A DNA stretch of 7,505 nt. Source: Bacteroidaceae bacterium. Its GTDB lineage: Bacteria > Bacteroidota > Bacteroidia > Bacteroidales > Bacteroidaceae. Location of the stretch: the NCBI GenBank assembly GCA_017961965.1, contig JAGCWG010000479.1, forward strand, positions 1 to 7,505, written 5' to 3'. The translations under genes and the position numbers were made by a program. The first letter of the stretch is position 1. Each line of letters begins with the position of its first letter. This document shows, one piece after another, positions 1 through 5,136 of the stretch. The notes beneath the pieces were generated by a model. It was not told the DNA's origin. It ran no database searches and saw only the letters and a program-made list of their open reading frames with translations.

Positions 1-170
1 CTCATAACAGTGAACACAGCCCCCTTCACCATTCTGTGCACTCCCCTATTAAGTATGTGCTCACCCATGGCAATCCACCGCCCCATCCATACTATCGGAT
101 GCGGCAGGCGTTCTGGGTCGCCAAATATAAGGTCAAGCAACCAACCAAGCAAAAGAGGAATGATACTCAT
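1..170 (-). CDS. cbiB: Adenosylcobinamide-phosphate synthase CbiB, N-terminal part (cut by window edge)
   Basis: Reading the minus strand from the ATG at 170-168 gives 56 open codons to the window edge. The protein begins MSIIPLLLGWLLDLIFGDPE and continues RLPHPIVWMGRWIAMGE. The hydrophobic start followed by GDPxxLPHP (residues 17-25), then a G-R pair and a glutamate, is the usual opening of CbiB (called CobD in the aerobic-pathway nomenclature). CbiB is an integral membrane protein that joins (R)-1-amino-2-propanol or its phosphate to cobyric acid in the nucleotide-loop branch. The product of cobD at 1758-2768 feeds this step, so the two genes belong to one pathway although a beta-barrel gene lies between them. 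The ATG is preferred; an in-frame TTG lies three codons upstream. About 56 residues of a protein usually near 300 are visible. The family call rests on the motif and the neighbours. Confidence 0.85.
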   Translation of the reverse strand, partial: MSIIPLLLGWLLDLIFGDPERLPHPIVWMGRWIAMGEHILNRGVHRMVKGAVFTVM

Positions 171-214
171 AAATGTCAAATGAAGAATTAAATTCGTTGA
201 ACCCCTTTGGCGGG

Positions 215-241
215 CAAAACTAATAATAAATTGCAAAATTA
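215..241 (-). promoter_or_regulatory. Possible -7 elements for cbiB
   Basis: Two matches to the Bacteroidota -7 consensus TAnnTTTG occur on the minus strand upstream of cbiB: TAATTTTG (241 to 234) and TAGTTTTG (222 to 215). Neither has a TTG at the expected 19-21 base spacing, so this is a weak candidate. If cbiB has its own promoter it must lie here, because the terminator at 296-331 should stop transcripts from the beta-barrel gene. Confidence 0.3.
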
Positions 242-295
242 CGAATAATTTCCATTCTGTAATTCACAAACAGGCTTATTCTTTCATGTACAAAC

Positions 296-331
296 AAAAA
301 AGACTGGCAGAATCCGTAGATTCTACCAGTC
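296..331 (-). terminator. Rho-independent terminator of the beta-barrel gene
   Basis: The arms at 302-314 and 319-331 form a 13-base stem with one mismatch and a 4-base loop (CGTA). On the minus strand the stem is followed by six T residues (296-301). It lies 27 bases past the stop codon at 359, which is the expected place for the end of the beta-barrel transcript. It also separates that gene from cbiB. Confidence 0.88.
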
Positions 332-358
332 GTATAAAGTCCTTAGATAATATTCAAA

Positions 359-883
359 TTAGAACTTGAAAGTAAGACCAAATGAAAGAGCCTCACCATC
401 AGCAGCAAGACCTACCAAGCTATAAGAATCCTTCTCATTGTAGTAACCGAGGTAACCAAGCTTAGCATCGAGGTCAACCTTTGGAGAAAGCTCAACCTTA
501 ACACCTGGACGAACACCAATGTTGAATGTAGAAGCATCGCCACCACCTTCGTAGTTCACCTTACCAAAGCCGAAACCACCATCGATAAAGAATGTAGCAA
601 TACCACACTTAGCGAAGCTGTAACGAGCAAATGGAGCAATACGGAATGCGTCCTTTGGAGCACCAACAGCAACATCACCATTATTTGCATAGCCAATTTC
701 GAGAGCGATATCCCAATTCTCATCAAGAGAATAACCGATAGTTGGGGCGATAGAGAATGATGTGTTAGAATCACCTACTTCTGGAGATACACTCTTGATA
801 CCTACTGAACCACCAAGCCAAAGCTGAGCGTTAGCGCAAAGTGAAGAAGCTGCAACGAGTGCAGTAAGAATAATCTTTTTCAT
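359..883 (-). CDS. Small secreted outer-membrane beta-barrel protein (porin/OmpA-barrel-like)
   Basis: This is a 174-residue protein. It opens with a signal peptide (MKKIILTALVAASSLCANA, probable signal peptidase I cut before Q20). The rest alternates glycine- and aromatic-rich strands: about residues 21-33, 42-51, 57-65, 80-89, 94-110, 118-130, 134-148 and 165-174. It ends LTFKF, with the C-terminal phenylalanine typical of proteins inserted by the BAM complex. The size and strand count fit an 8-stranded outer-membrane barrel (the broad beta-barrel/porin-family group common in Bacteroidota). The cargo or role cannot be read from sequence, and no TonB plug or OmpA peptidoglycan-binding domain is present. 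Only one internal cysteine is seen, in AKCGIA. It is flanked by its own promoter and terminator, so it is probably a separate unit inside the cob locus rather than a corrinoid transporter. Confidence 0.87.
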   Translation of the reverse strand: MKKIILTALVAASSLCANAQLWLGGSVGIKSVSPEVGDSNTSFSIAPTIGYSLDENWDIALEIGYANNGDVAVGAPKDAFRIAPFARYSFAKCGIATFFIDGGFGFGKVNYEGGGDASTFNIGVRPGVKVELSPKVDLDAKLGYLGYYNEKDSYSLVGLAADGEALSFGLTFKF

Positions 884-990
884 AATTTTTTTGTTAGATT
901 TTTTCGTTTTTGTTTTTCCTACTCTTTTTTATCAATTAGAAATTTTTTCACCTGGACGAGGTTTTCGGAATCTCCTCGCTCATTGTTTTT
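884..990 (-). promoter_or_regulatory. Long 5' leader of the beta-barrel gene with a small hairpin
   Basis: From the predicted start point near 991 the leader is about 107 nt. Its upstream half contains a 5-bp stem (974-978 with 957-961, CGAGG/CCTCG) around a 12-nt loop. The downstream half is almost pure A-rich sequence on the minus strand up to the ATG. There is no Shine-Dalgarno site, as usual in Bacteroidota. No known riboswitch is recognised. Confidence 0.4.
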
Positions 991-997
991 TGCGGTG

Positions 998-1030
998 CAA
1001 AGTTAAAGCATTATAAAAAAAACAACCAAA
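998..1030 (-). promoter_or_regulatory. Promoter of the beta-barrel gene
   Basis: On the minus strand TAACTTTG (1005 to 998) matches the Bacteroidota -7 element TAnnTTTG. Upstream is TTTGGTTG (1030 to 1023), which gives possible -33 TTG elements at spacings of 21 or 17. The spacer is T-rich. Transcription would start near 991. Confidence 0.7.
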
Positions 1031-1054
1031 GATTTTTGAGGGGAAAAGCCCTTT

Positions 1055-1092
1055 TGTTCTATAATAGATAACTTATTTTAACTTATAGAACA
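1055..1092. repeat. 10-bp perfect inverted repeat upstream of the beta-barrel promoter
   Basis: TGTTCTATAA (1055-1064) and TTATAGAACA (1083-1092) are perfect reverse complements around an 18-base A/T-rich centre. The repeat lies 25 bases beyond the -33 element of the beta-barrel promoter. That position would suit a dimeric regulator site, but no regulator is identified. Confidence 0.35.
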
Positions 1093-1293
1093 CAACGTAT
1101 TGACACACATCAATAGATATTATCAAAAATTGCATGGCTTATATTGACAGGAATTAGGTAAAAACAAATGACTTCTTACACAAAATCCCAAATACAGAAA
1201 ATGAAGAAATCACAAAAATGGCAATATGATGCTTCCTTACGAAGCCTCCACTTACATTTTGTCATACGAATTATCTGGAAAGAATTAGGAAGG

Positions 1294-1326
1294 GTTAACG
1301 AACCATTAACGAAGGATTAACGAAGG
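1294..1326. repeat. Three tandem 11-bp repeats
   Basis: The copies are GTTAACGAACC (1294-1304), ATTAACGAAGG (1305-1315) and ATTAACGAAGG (1316-1326), followed by a partial ATAAC. The last two are identical. The 11-bp period is close to one helical turn, so copies would face the same side of the DNA. A very similar array, also 11 bp and centred on CGAAGG, lies in the cbiJ-cbiD junction at 5865-5896. Confidence 0.7.
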
Positions 1327-1391
1327 ATAACTCCCAAACATTTTGTAAGCATTTCATGTCTTTTAATGCTCTATTGACAAAATATCCACAC

Positions 1392-1426
1392 AAAAAAAGT
1401 TGCCACTTCTCGACGAAGCAGCAACT
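1392..1426 (-). terminator. Rho-independent terminator on the minus strand
   Basis: On the minus strand the arms 1426-1415 and 1409-1398 form a 12-bp RNA stem with two adjacent G-U wobbles and a 5-nt loop, followed directly by seven U residues (1398-1392, the first of them pairing at the stem base). On the plus strand the wobbles become C/A mismatches, so the structure works in one direction only. It is about 330 bases past the cobD stop. It may be the end of the FHA-cobQ-cobD operon, or of a small RNA starting near 1522. Confidence 0.75.
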
Positions 1427-1522
1427 AATTCCCAAAAGTTTTAACAGACAACTCTGTGTGAATATTTGGTATAAGGATATACGTAATGATGAACTAAAGA
1501 AAAAGCTATTATTAAATTTTGA
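1392..1522 (-). ncRNA. Candidate small RNA of about 130 nt
   Basis: A strong -7 element TATCTTTG followed by CA (1536 to 1529, minus) resembles the two cob promoters, and the strand-specific terminator at 1392-1426 lies about 130 bases downstream. No convincing coding frame lies between. No TTG is found at normal spacing upstream of the -7 element, which weakens the call. The alternative is that the terminator simply ends the cobD transcript. Confidence 0.25.
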
Positions 1523-1757
1523 ACACTGCAAAGATATAGGCATTTCCACAATTACACTTTCACTTACAACGCAAATACATCCCAAATTACATTTGAGACG
1601 TTTTCTTATGTCTTATTTCGGAAAGAAGTGTGCATTTGAGACATAGTTATTTATAATTATTGTCAGAAATCGGAACTATCAAAACGATATTGCAAGAATA
1701 ATTTTTGAACAACTATTCAAATTATTATTTGTTTTCTCCCAACATTGTCGTTAGATT

Positions 1758-2768
1758 TCATAAAAACAGCCACTCTTCTATCGCCTCAATGAGGGCATCA
1801 TTTTCATCTTTTTTCTGTACCGCAATACGGAAGAAAGAACTGTCAAGTCCCTCAAAATTGCCTGCATCTCGAATCAATATTCTGTGTTCCTGAGCAAGAT
1901 AATCTTTCAAGGAAGCTGCCTTTCCCATTCTCAACTTGCATAATAATATATGTGTGTCGGATGGCCATGTCTCTATACAACCGAGTTTCTGCAATCTTTC
2001 TGCCACCCTCTCACGTTCAGCCATGAGTGTCTCCACATCGAGTCGATATTCGTCCTCATGTGCAAGGAGATAATGACCAGCATCTATTGCCACCTGATTG
2101 ACCGACCACGGCATTCGCTGAAGCCTGATGTTATTCAGGAGGGCAGCATTAGCGGTAATGTAGCCGATGCGAAGTCCCGGAACGGCATACTCCTTGGTCA
2201 TACTATGAATCATGATGACATTAGGCAACTCTGCCGCCTCCTTTGGCGTGACAAGCGGCTTGAGAGTGAATGGCGCATAACTGGCATCAAGCACAAAGAT
2301 GACATTCTCATGTGCCTTGAAGCATTTCATCAACTCATCTTTGTCTATTACGCTTCCAGTGGGATTATTAGGATTGCAGAGCCACACCATCTGTGCACGC
2401 TCAGGTATCTGGTCGAGTGCATAGATGGAACATAGCGTATGTTCGTGTATGCGACAGGCATCCGCATATTCGGAGAACGTAGGCATTAATACGGCAGTCT
2501 TGCTCCTACGGAACGTCTGTGCAATAAGATATATTGCCTCCGTTGCGCCATTAGTCACACACACCTCATCCTTACCCAAGCCAAGCATCATAGCAAGTTC
2601 CGCCTCAAGCGAAACGGGCGTTGGCTCAGGATAAGACACGACCTTGTCAAGACCGTCCGCAAGGTAGCAGAACAATCCCTCATGGTCAAAATGATTATAG
2701 ACATTCGAACTGAAGTTGATGTCTATCTCCTTATATATATATGTATCGTCTCCGTGTCCTGTAAGCAT
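1758..2768 (-). CDS. cobD: L-threonine-O-3-phosphate decarboxylase (PLP enzyme of B12 side-chain synthesis)
   Basis: This PLP-dependent fold-type I enzyme, in the histidinol-phosphate aminotransferase-like group, decarboxylates L-threonine-O-3-phosphate to (R)-1-amino-2-propanol phosphate. CbiB then attaches that product to cobyric acid. The start at 2768 gives 336 residues and the family's usual opening, MLTGHGDDTYIYKE then NFSSNVYNH. Visible sites are NGATEA (73-78), CNPNNPTG (131-138), DASYAPF (161-167), SMTK with Lys192 as the Schiff-base lysine, GLRIGY with Arg200, and a C-terminal RDAGNFEGLDSSFFRIAV with Arg314. A longer frame from a TTG at 2858 would add 30 residues encoded mostly by the palindromic repeat; those are not part of the family and I reject that start. 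It is the third gene of the minus-strand operon. The symbol cobD here follows Salmonella usage (CobC in aerobic-pathway species). Confidence 0.93.
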   Translation of the reverse strand: MLTGHGDDTYIYKEIDINFSSNVYNHFDHEGLFCYLADGLDKVVSYPEPTPVSLEAELAMMLGLGKDEVCVTNGATEAIYLIAQTFRRSKTAVLMPTFSEYADACRIHEHTLCSIYALDQIPERAQMVWLCNPNNPTGSVIDKDELMKCFKAHENVIFVLDASYAPFTLKPLVTPKEAAELPNVIMIHSMTKEYAVPGLRIGYITANAALLNNIRLQRMPWSVNQVAIDAGHYLLAHEDEYRLDVETLMAERERVAERLQKLGCIETWPSDTHILLCKLRMGKAASLKDYLAQEHRILIRDAGNFEGLDSSFFRIAVQKKDENDALIEAIEEWLFL

Positions 2769-2804
2769 AAAAAAAGCCCCTCCTAACCTCCCACAAAGGG
2801 GAGG
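2769..2804 (-). promoter_or_regulatory. G/C-rich palindromic element directly before cobD, possible attenuator
   Basis: Positions 2776-2804 hold a G/C-rich element. On the minus strand it can form CCTCCC/GGGAGG (2804-2799 with 2792-2787, 6-nt loop). Alternatively, CCTCCCC (2804-2798) can pair imperfectly with GGAGGGG (2783-2777), with one G-U and one mismatch. That second stem is followed by C and then seven T residues (2775-2769) ending exactly at the cobD start codon. The two folds exclude each other, as in attenuators. The element also belongs to the repeat family seen elsewhere in the locus. Confidence 0.45.
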
Positions 2805-2893
2805 TATAAAAATACTCTGAATGCCATTAGAATGGATAATTGTTTTTTCCAATGGCAAAACATGTTAATTGTTAATAATTAATTGTTAATTTA

Positions 2894-2974
2894 AAAAGCC
2901 CTTATCCGAAGGCCGCCCCGTTACTTTCCTGCGGTCAGTGAGATCGCTTCGCTAAGTTGGGGGAACGGGGGGCT
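2894..2974. repeat. Compound palindromic element spanning the cobQ 3' end
   Basis: The element opens with AAAAAGCCC (2894-2902) and ends GGGGGGCT (2967-2974). The outer inverted arms are GCCGCCCCGTT (2912-2922) and AACGGGGGGC (2964-2973), which differ by a single-base insertion. It carries the last residues and stop codon of cobQ. On the minus strand GCCTT and AAGGGC (2913-2909 and 2903-2898) followed by five T residues (2898-2894) make a weak terminator-like hairpin 22 bases past the stop. Confidence 0.6.
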
Positions 2975-4485
2975 AATATCTCGTAAATCTTATCTATATC
3001 CACATATCGCCTTACGTGTTCAGCAAGCAGGTCATACTGCCTATCCTTGAACTCCTCGGCAGTCATGACAGGTGCTTCGCATGCACGCTCAGCAAGAGGA
3101 GTTACCAGATAATCTATGACGGCAGGATTGTCAAGTATGCCATGAACATAAGTGCCAAGACACTTGTCCTGAATATAAACGAGAGGTAACTCTTCTTCCG
3201 CAAACTGTTCGTGTCGTTCGCCCTCACCATTTAGTGTGAGAGTACTCTTCCTTGTCCTTCCCTGATGAATCTCATAGCCCTTGCATCGGTTTCCCCCAAA
3301 GTCGAACTCAACCTGACGTGTGACTTTATCTGCTGTCATGACCGTCTCGACAGGAAGGATTCCAAGCCCCGGAAGACAAGGTACACTACCTTCCACCCCA
3401 TCAGGATCGCTCACCATCTGTCCGAGCATCTGATAGCCACCACATATTCCTATGACGGTCTTACCATCCTTGTGAGCACGTATTATTGCTTGTGCCACGC
3501 CATTACGGCGGAGTTCATAAAGGTCATCAAGCGTTGCCTTCGTACCCGGAAGGATGATGATGTCCGCCTTCTCTATATCCTTTATATTATTTGTATAGAA
3601 AAGATTCACTCGCTCGTCTCTCTCAAGGATGTCAAAATCCGTGAAGTTGGAGATATGCCTCAAGAGGATTACAGCCACCTGTACCTTACGGCAGCTCCCT
3701 CCCTGTAGGGAGGGCTGGGGTGGGTCCAGGTCTTTCCTTTTCCTGTCAAGTTCCACGCTATCCTCTTCTTCTATCACGATATCCTTGAACATCGGCACGA
3801 CGCCAAGGACAGGTACTCCACAGAGTTCCTCCATCATCTTGCGTCCCTCGTCAAAGAGACGGAGGTCGCCACGAAACTTATTGATGATTATTCCCTTTAT
3901 ACGTGCCTTATCCTCTGGCGTCTGCAACATGATGCTTCCATACACGCTTGCAAACACGCCCCCACGGTCGATGTCTGCCACGAGTATGACGTCTGCATCC
4001 GCATGACGAGCCATAGGCATATTGACAAGGTCAGAATCACGCAGGTTAATCTCCGACACACTTCCTGCACCCTCCATGACGATGGGATTATACTTGGCAG
4101 CAAGACGGTCGAACGCATCGTTTACCGCCTGCCTCAGCTCTTCCCTACCCTCCTTACGGAAATAGTCGTAAGCAGAGCGGTTACCAATAGGCTTGCCATT
4201 AAGCACAACCTGAGTGGTATGTTCCGAGTTAGGCTTGAGCAAGAGCGGGTTCATGTCGGTATGTGGAGCCAGTCGTGCCGCCTCTGCCTGTACGGCTTGT
4301 GCACGTCCAATCTCCATGCCCTCAGGCGTAGCATACGAGTTGAGAGCCATATTCTGTGCCTTGAATGGTGCGGGATGATAACCATCCTGCACAAAGATGC
4401 GACACAGAGCCGTGGCAAGCACGCTCTTTCCCACGTCGCTACCAGTTCCCACCAGCATCAAGGGATGAAGTCTTTCTTTATTCAT
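2935..4485 (-). CDS. cobQ: Cobyric acid synthase CobQ/CbiP, with repeat-encoded insert and tail
   Basis: This is a glutamine-dependent amidotransferase that amidates side chains of adenosylcobyrinic acid a,c-diamide to give adenosylcobyric acid. It has 516 residues. The N-terminal synthetase domain has the P-loop GTGSDVGKS (13-21), PFKAQNMALNS (40-50), and MEGAGSVSEINL (137-148). The C-terminal glutaminase-like domain has NFTDFD (280-285), LPGTKAT (312-318), GICGGYQMLG with nucleophile Cys348, and YVHGI with His448. The linker residues 253-264 (LDPPQPSLQGGS) are encoded by a palindromic repeat. The last 12 residues after YEIL are encoded by another repeat and look unrelated to the family. The ATG at 4485 is preferred over a GTG at 4515 because it gives the usual MNKE-P-LMLVGTGSDVGKS start; it leaves 13 bases to the FHA gene. 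Confidence 0.96.
   Translation of the reverse strand: MNKERLHPLMLVGTGSDVGKSVLATALCRIFVQDGYHPAPFKAQNMALNSYATPEGMEIGRAQAVQAEAARLAPHTDMNPLLLKPNSEHTTQVVLNGKPIGNRSAYDYFRKEGREELRQAVNDAFDRLAAKYNPIVMEGAGSVSEINLRDSDLVNMPMARHADADVILVADIDRGGVFASVYGSIMLQTPEDKARIKGIIINKFRGDLRLFDEGRKMMEELCGVPVLGVVPMFKDIVIEEEDSVELDRKRKDLDPPQPSLQGGSCRKVQVAVILLRHISNFTDFDILERDERVNLFYTNNIKDIEKADIIILPGTKATLDDLYELRRNGVAQAIIRAHKDGKTVIGICGGYQMLGQMVSDPDGVEGSVPCLPGLGILPVETVMTADKVTRQVEFDFGGNRCKGYEIHQGRTRKSTLTLNGEGERHEQFAEEELPLVYIQDKCLGTYVHGILDNPAVIDYLVTPLAERACEAPVMTAEEFKDRQYDLLAEHVRRYVDIDKIYEILAPRSPNLAKRSH
3694..3727. repeat. Palindromic element inserted in frame in cobQ
   Basis: Positions 3697-3714 form a perfect 8-bp palindrome with a 2-base centre (CCCTCCCT, GT, AGGGAGGG). 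It is followed by CTGGGGTGGGTCC. On the coding (minus) strand it reads DPPQPSLQGGS. It falls in the variable linker between the two cobQ domains and keeps the frame. It resembles the G/C-rich repeat at other junctions of this locus. Confidence 0.75.
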
Positions 4486-4498
4486 AGTCAGCGTTCTT

Positions 4499-4915
4499 TC
4501 AACCAAGTTTAACACTCATCTCTGTACCCCCACATCGTAGGATGTCGCCATCATGGAGTATTACTCCCTCGTTGGTGAGAGGCTCTCCGTTGACGGTCAT
4601 CGGCACAGATGGCATCCTCCATGAGTACGTAGGATTGGCGGTACGCACATTCACGCAACAGCCACGACACATGGAGCAGGCATGCTGGCGGTCGGAGCGT
4701 ATTCCCTTAGGGCACTCCGTACGCCATTGACCAAGACGAAGTCTCCAACCGTCATCACCCTTGGTGAGCTGACATTGGAACACATCCATTGCCACATCAT
4801 CCACGGCTATGACATTGTGAGCCTCATCCGTCATACGACCGATGGTAACGATTGTCCTTGCGCGACTTAGGAAGTCATCGAGGACATAATCTGTATTATT
4901 AAAAGATATTTTCAT
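4499..4915 (-). CDS. Degenerate FHA-domain protein with a cysteine-rich insert
   Basis: This 138-residue cytoplasmic protein has no signal peptide or membrane segment. The FHA fold signs are TIGR (24-27), HNVIAVDD (33-40), WRL (57-59), VNG (108-110) and LHDGDILRCG (120-129). FHA domains normally bind phosphothreonine through a GR, SxxH, NG set. Here the GR and NG are kept, but the Ser-x-x-His region reads AMDVFQC (42-48), with no Ser or His at the expected places. Phosphopeptide binding is therefore doubtful. An insert at 64-104 holds cysteines at 68, 80, 83, 86 and 87 (a CxxC followed by a CC pair), which could bind metal or form an Fe-S or zinc knuckle; that is inference. I recall similar cysteine-containing FHA proteins in Bacteroidota. 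It is the first gene of the minus-strand operon, 13 bases before cobQ. Its link to B12 synthesis is unknown. Confidence 0.72.
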   Translation of the reverse strand: MKISFNNTDYVLDDFLSRARTIVTIGRMTDEAHNVIAVDDVAMDVFQCQLTKGDDGWRLRLGQWRTECPKGIRSDRQHACSMCRGCCVNVRTANPTYSWRMPSVPMTVNGEPLTNEGVILHDGDILRCGGTEMSVKLG

Positions 4916-4919
4916 ATTT

Positions 4920-4961
4920 GACCTTCCCCCAACCCCTTCCTATAGGACGGGGAGTAGTTAC
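4920..4961 (-). repeat. Left arm of a perfect 42-bp inverted repeat; leader of the FHA-cobQ-cobD transcript
   Basis: The reverse complement of 4920-4961 matches 5090-5131 at all 42 positions. Read in the minus direction it starts GTAACTACTCCCC and ends GGGGGAAGGTC, four bases before the FHA start codon. The RNA can form CCCC-G-TCC, loop TATA, GGA-A-GGGG (4952 to 4933) with one G/A mismatch. In the FHA frame the arm contains an in-frame TAG, so it is untranslated leader on this side. Confidence 0.9.
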
Positions 4962-4988
4962 ACTATTCGCTTATTATCTCTCGTATTG

Positions 4989-5019
4989 CAAAGATACGAT
5001 GGATTTTTGACACCTGCAA
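4989..5019 (-). promoter_or_regulatory. Promoter of the FHA-cobQ-cobD operon
   Basis: On the minus strand the -33 TTG (5019 to 5017), a 20-base spacer and the -7 TATCTTTG (4996 to 4989) match the Bacteroidota promoter consensus. Start of transcription is expected near 4983, giving a leader of about 68 nt. The -33 element abuts that of the opposite promoter within CAATTG (5017-5022). Confidence 0.82.
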
Positions 5020-5050
5020 TTGCGAGAATCAAAAAAGCATAGTATCTTTG
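5020..5050 (+). promoter_or_regulatory. Promoter of the cbiJD-cobI operon
   Basis: TTG at 5020-5022, a 20-base spacer and TATCTTTG at 5043-5050 match the consensus. It mirrors the opposite promoter around 5019/5020. The two promoters agree at 24 of 31 bases when read in their own directions. Transcription is expected to start near 5056, which rules out a TTG start codon at 5020 for the fused gene. Confidence 0.82.
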
Positions 5051-5089
5051 CAACATATCTTTTAGAGATAAAGAATATAACACAAATGA

Positions 5090-5131
5090 GTAACTACTCC
5101 CCGTCCTATAGGAAGGGGTTGGGGGAAGGTC
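5090..5131 (+). repeat. Right arm of the perfect 42-bp inverted repeat; leader of the cbiJD transcript
   Basis: It is identical, read in the direction of transcription, to the leader of the opposite operon. A 7-bp hairpin with one G/A mismatch and a TATA loop is possible at 5099-5118. It ends five bases before the ATG at 5137. On this side the arm happens to be open in the frame of the gene, from an ATG at 5086. Confidence 0.9.
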
Positions 5132-5136
5132 CGCTT

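Larger units (their letters stand above)
1093..1757. other. Long intergenic region without a convincing gene
   Basis: This stretch between the beta-barrel promoter and the end of cobD is A/T-rich. Open frames of 50 codons (1168-1320, plus) and 96 codons (1356-1646, plus) exist but resemble no family I know. The second is crossed by a minus-strand terminator. The region contains the 11-bp tandem repeats at 1294-1326, the hairpin at 1392-1426, a -7-like element at 1529-1536, and a short direct repeat ATTTGAGAC at 1590-1598 and 1634-1642. It may be a remnant of an insertion or a small-RNA locus. Confidence 0.5.

Noticed and set aside
201..219. Possible degraded copy of the palindromic element in the cbiB leader
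   Set aside because: CCCCTTTGGCGGGC is too short and too imperfect to separate from chance.
1168..1320. Plus-strand open frame of 50 codons ending in the 11-bp repeats
   Set aside because: It has no recognised family and no clear Bacteroidota promoter upstream, and its length is within chance. It is kept only as a remote small-protein candidate.
1356..1646. Plus-strand open frame of 96 codons, with an overlapping minus-strand frame from a TTG at 1585 to 1295
   Set aside because: Neither resembles a known protein, their composition is not protein-like, and a good minus-strand terminator cuts through both.
1705..1720. TTGAA/TTCAA hairpin as terminator of cobD
   Set aside because: It is a 5-bp, A/T-only stem and much weaker than the hairpin at 1392-1426.
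2769..2858. N-terminal extension of CobD from a TTG
   Set aside because: The 30 extra residues are encoded mainly by the palindromic element, and the family's normal N-terminus starts at the ATG at 2768.
4920..5131. CRISPR array or insertion-sequence ends
   Set aside because: There are only two copies, in inverted orientation, with promoters and no transposase gene between them.
5020..5136. Upstream starts for the fused gene (TTG 5020, ATG 5086)
   Set aside because: The TTG is the -33 promoter element. The ATG at 5086 would translate the shared leader, which on the opposite side contains an in-frame stop. The ATG at 5137 fits the CbiJ family.
4916..5136. Cobalamin riboswitch in the divergent control region
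   Set aside because: I find no B12-box-like sequence, and leaders of about 70-80 nt are too short for the usual riboswitch.
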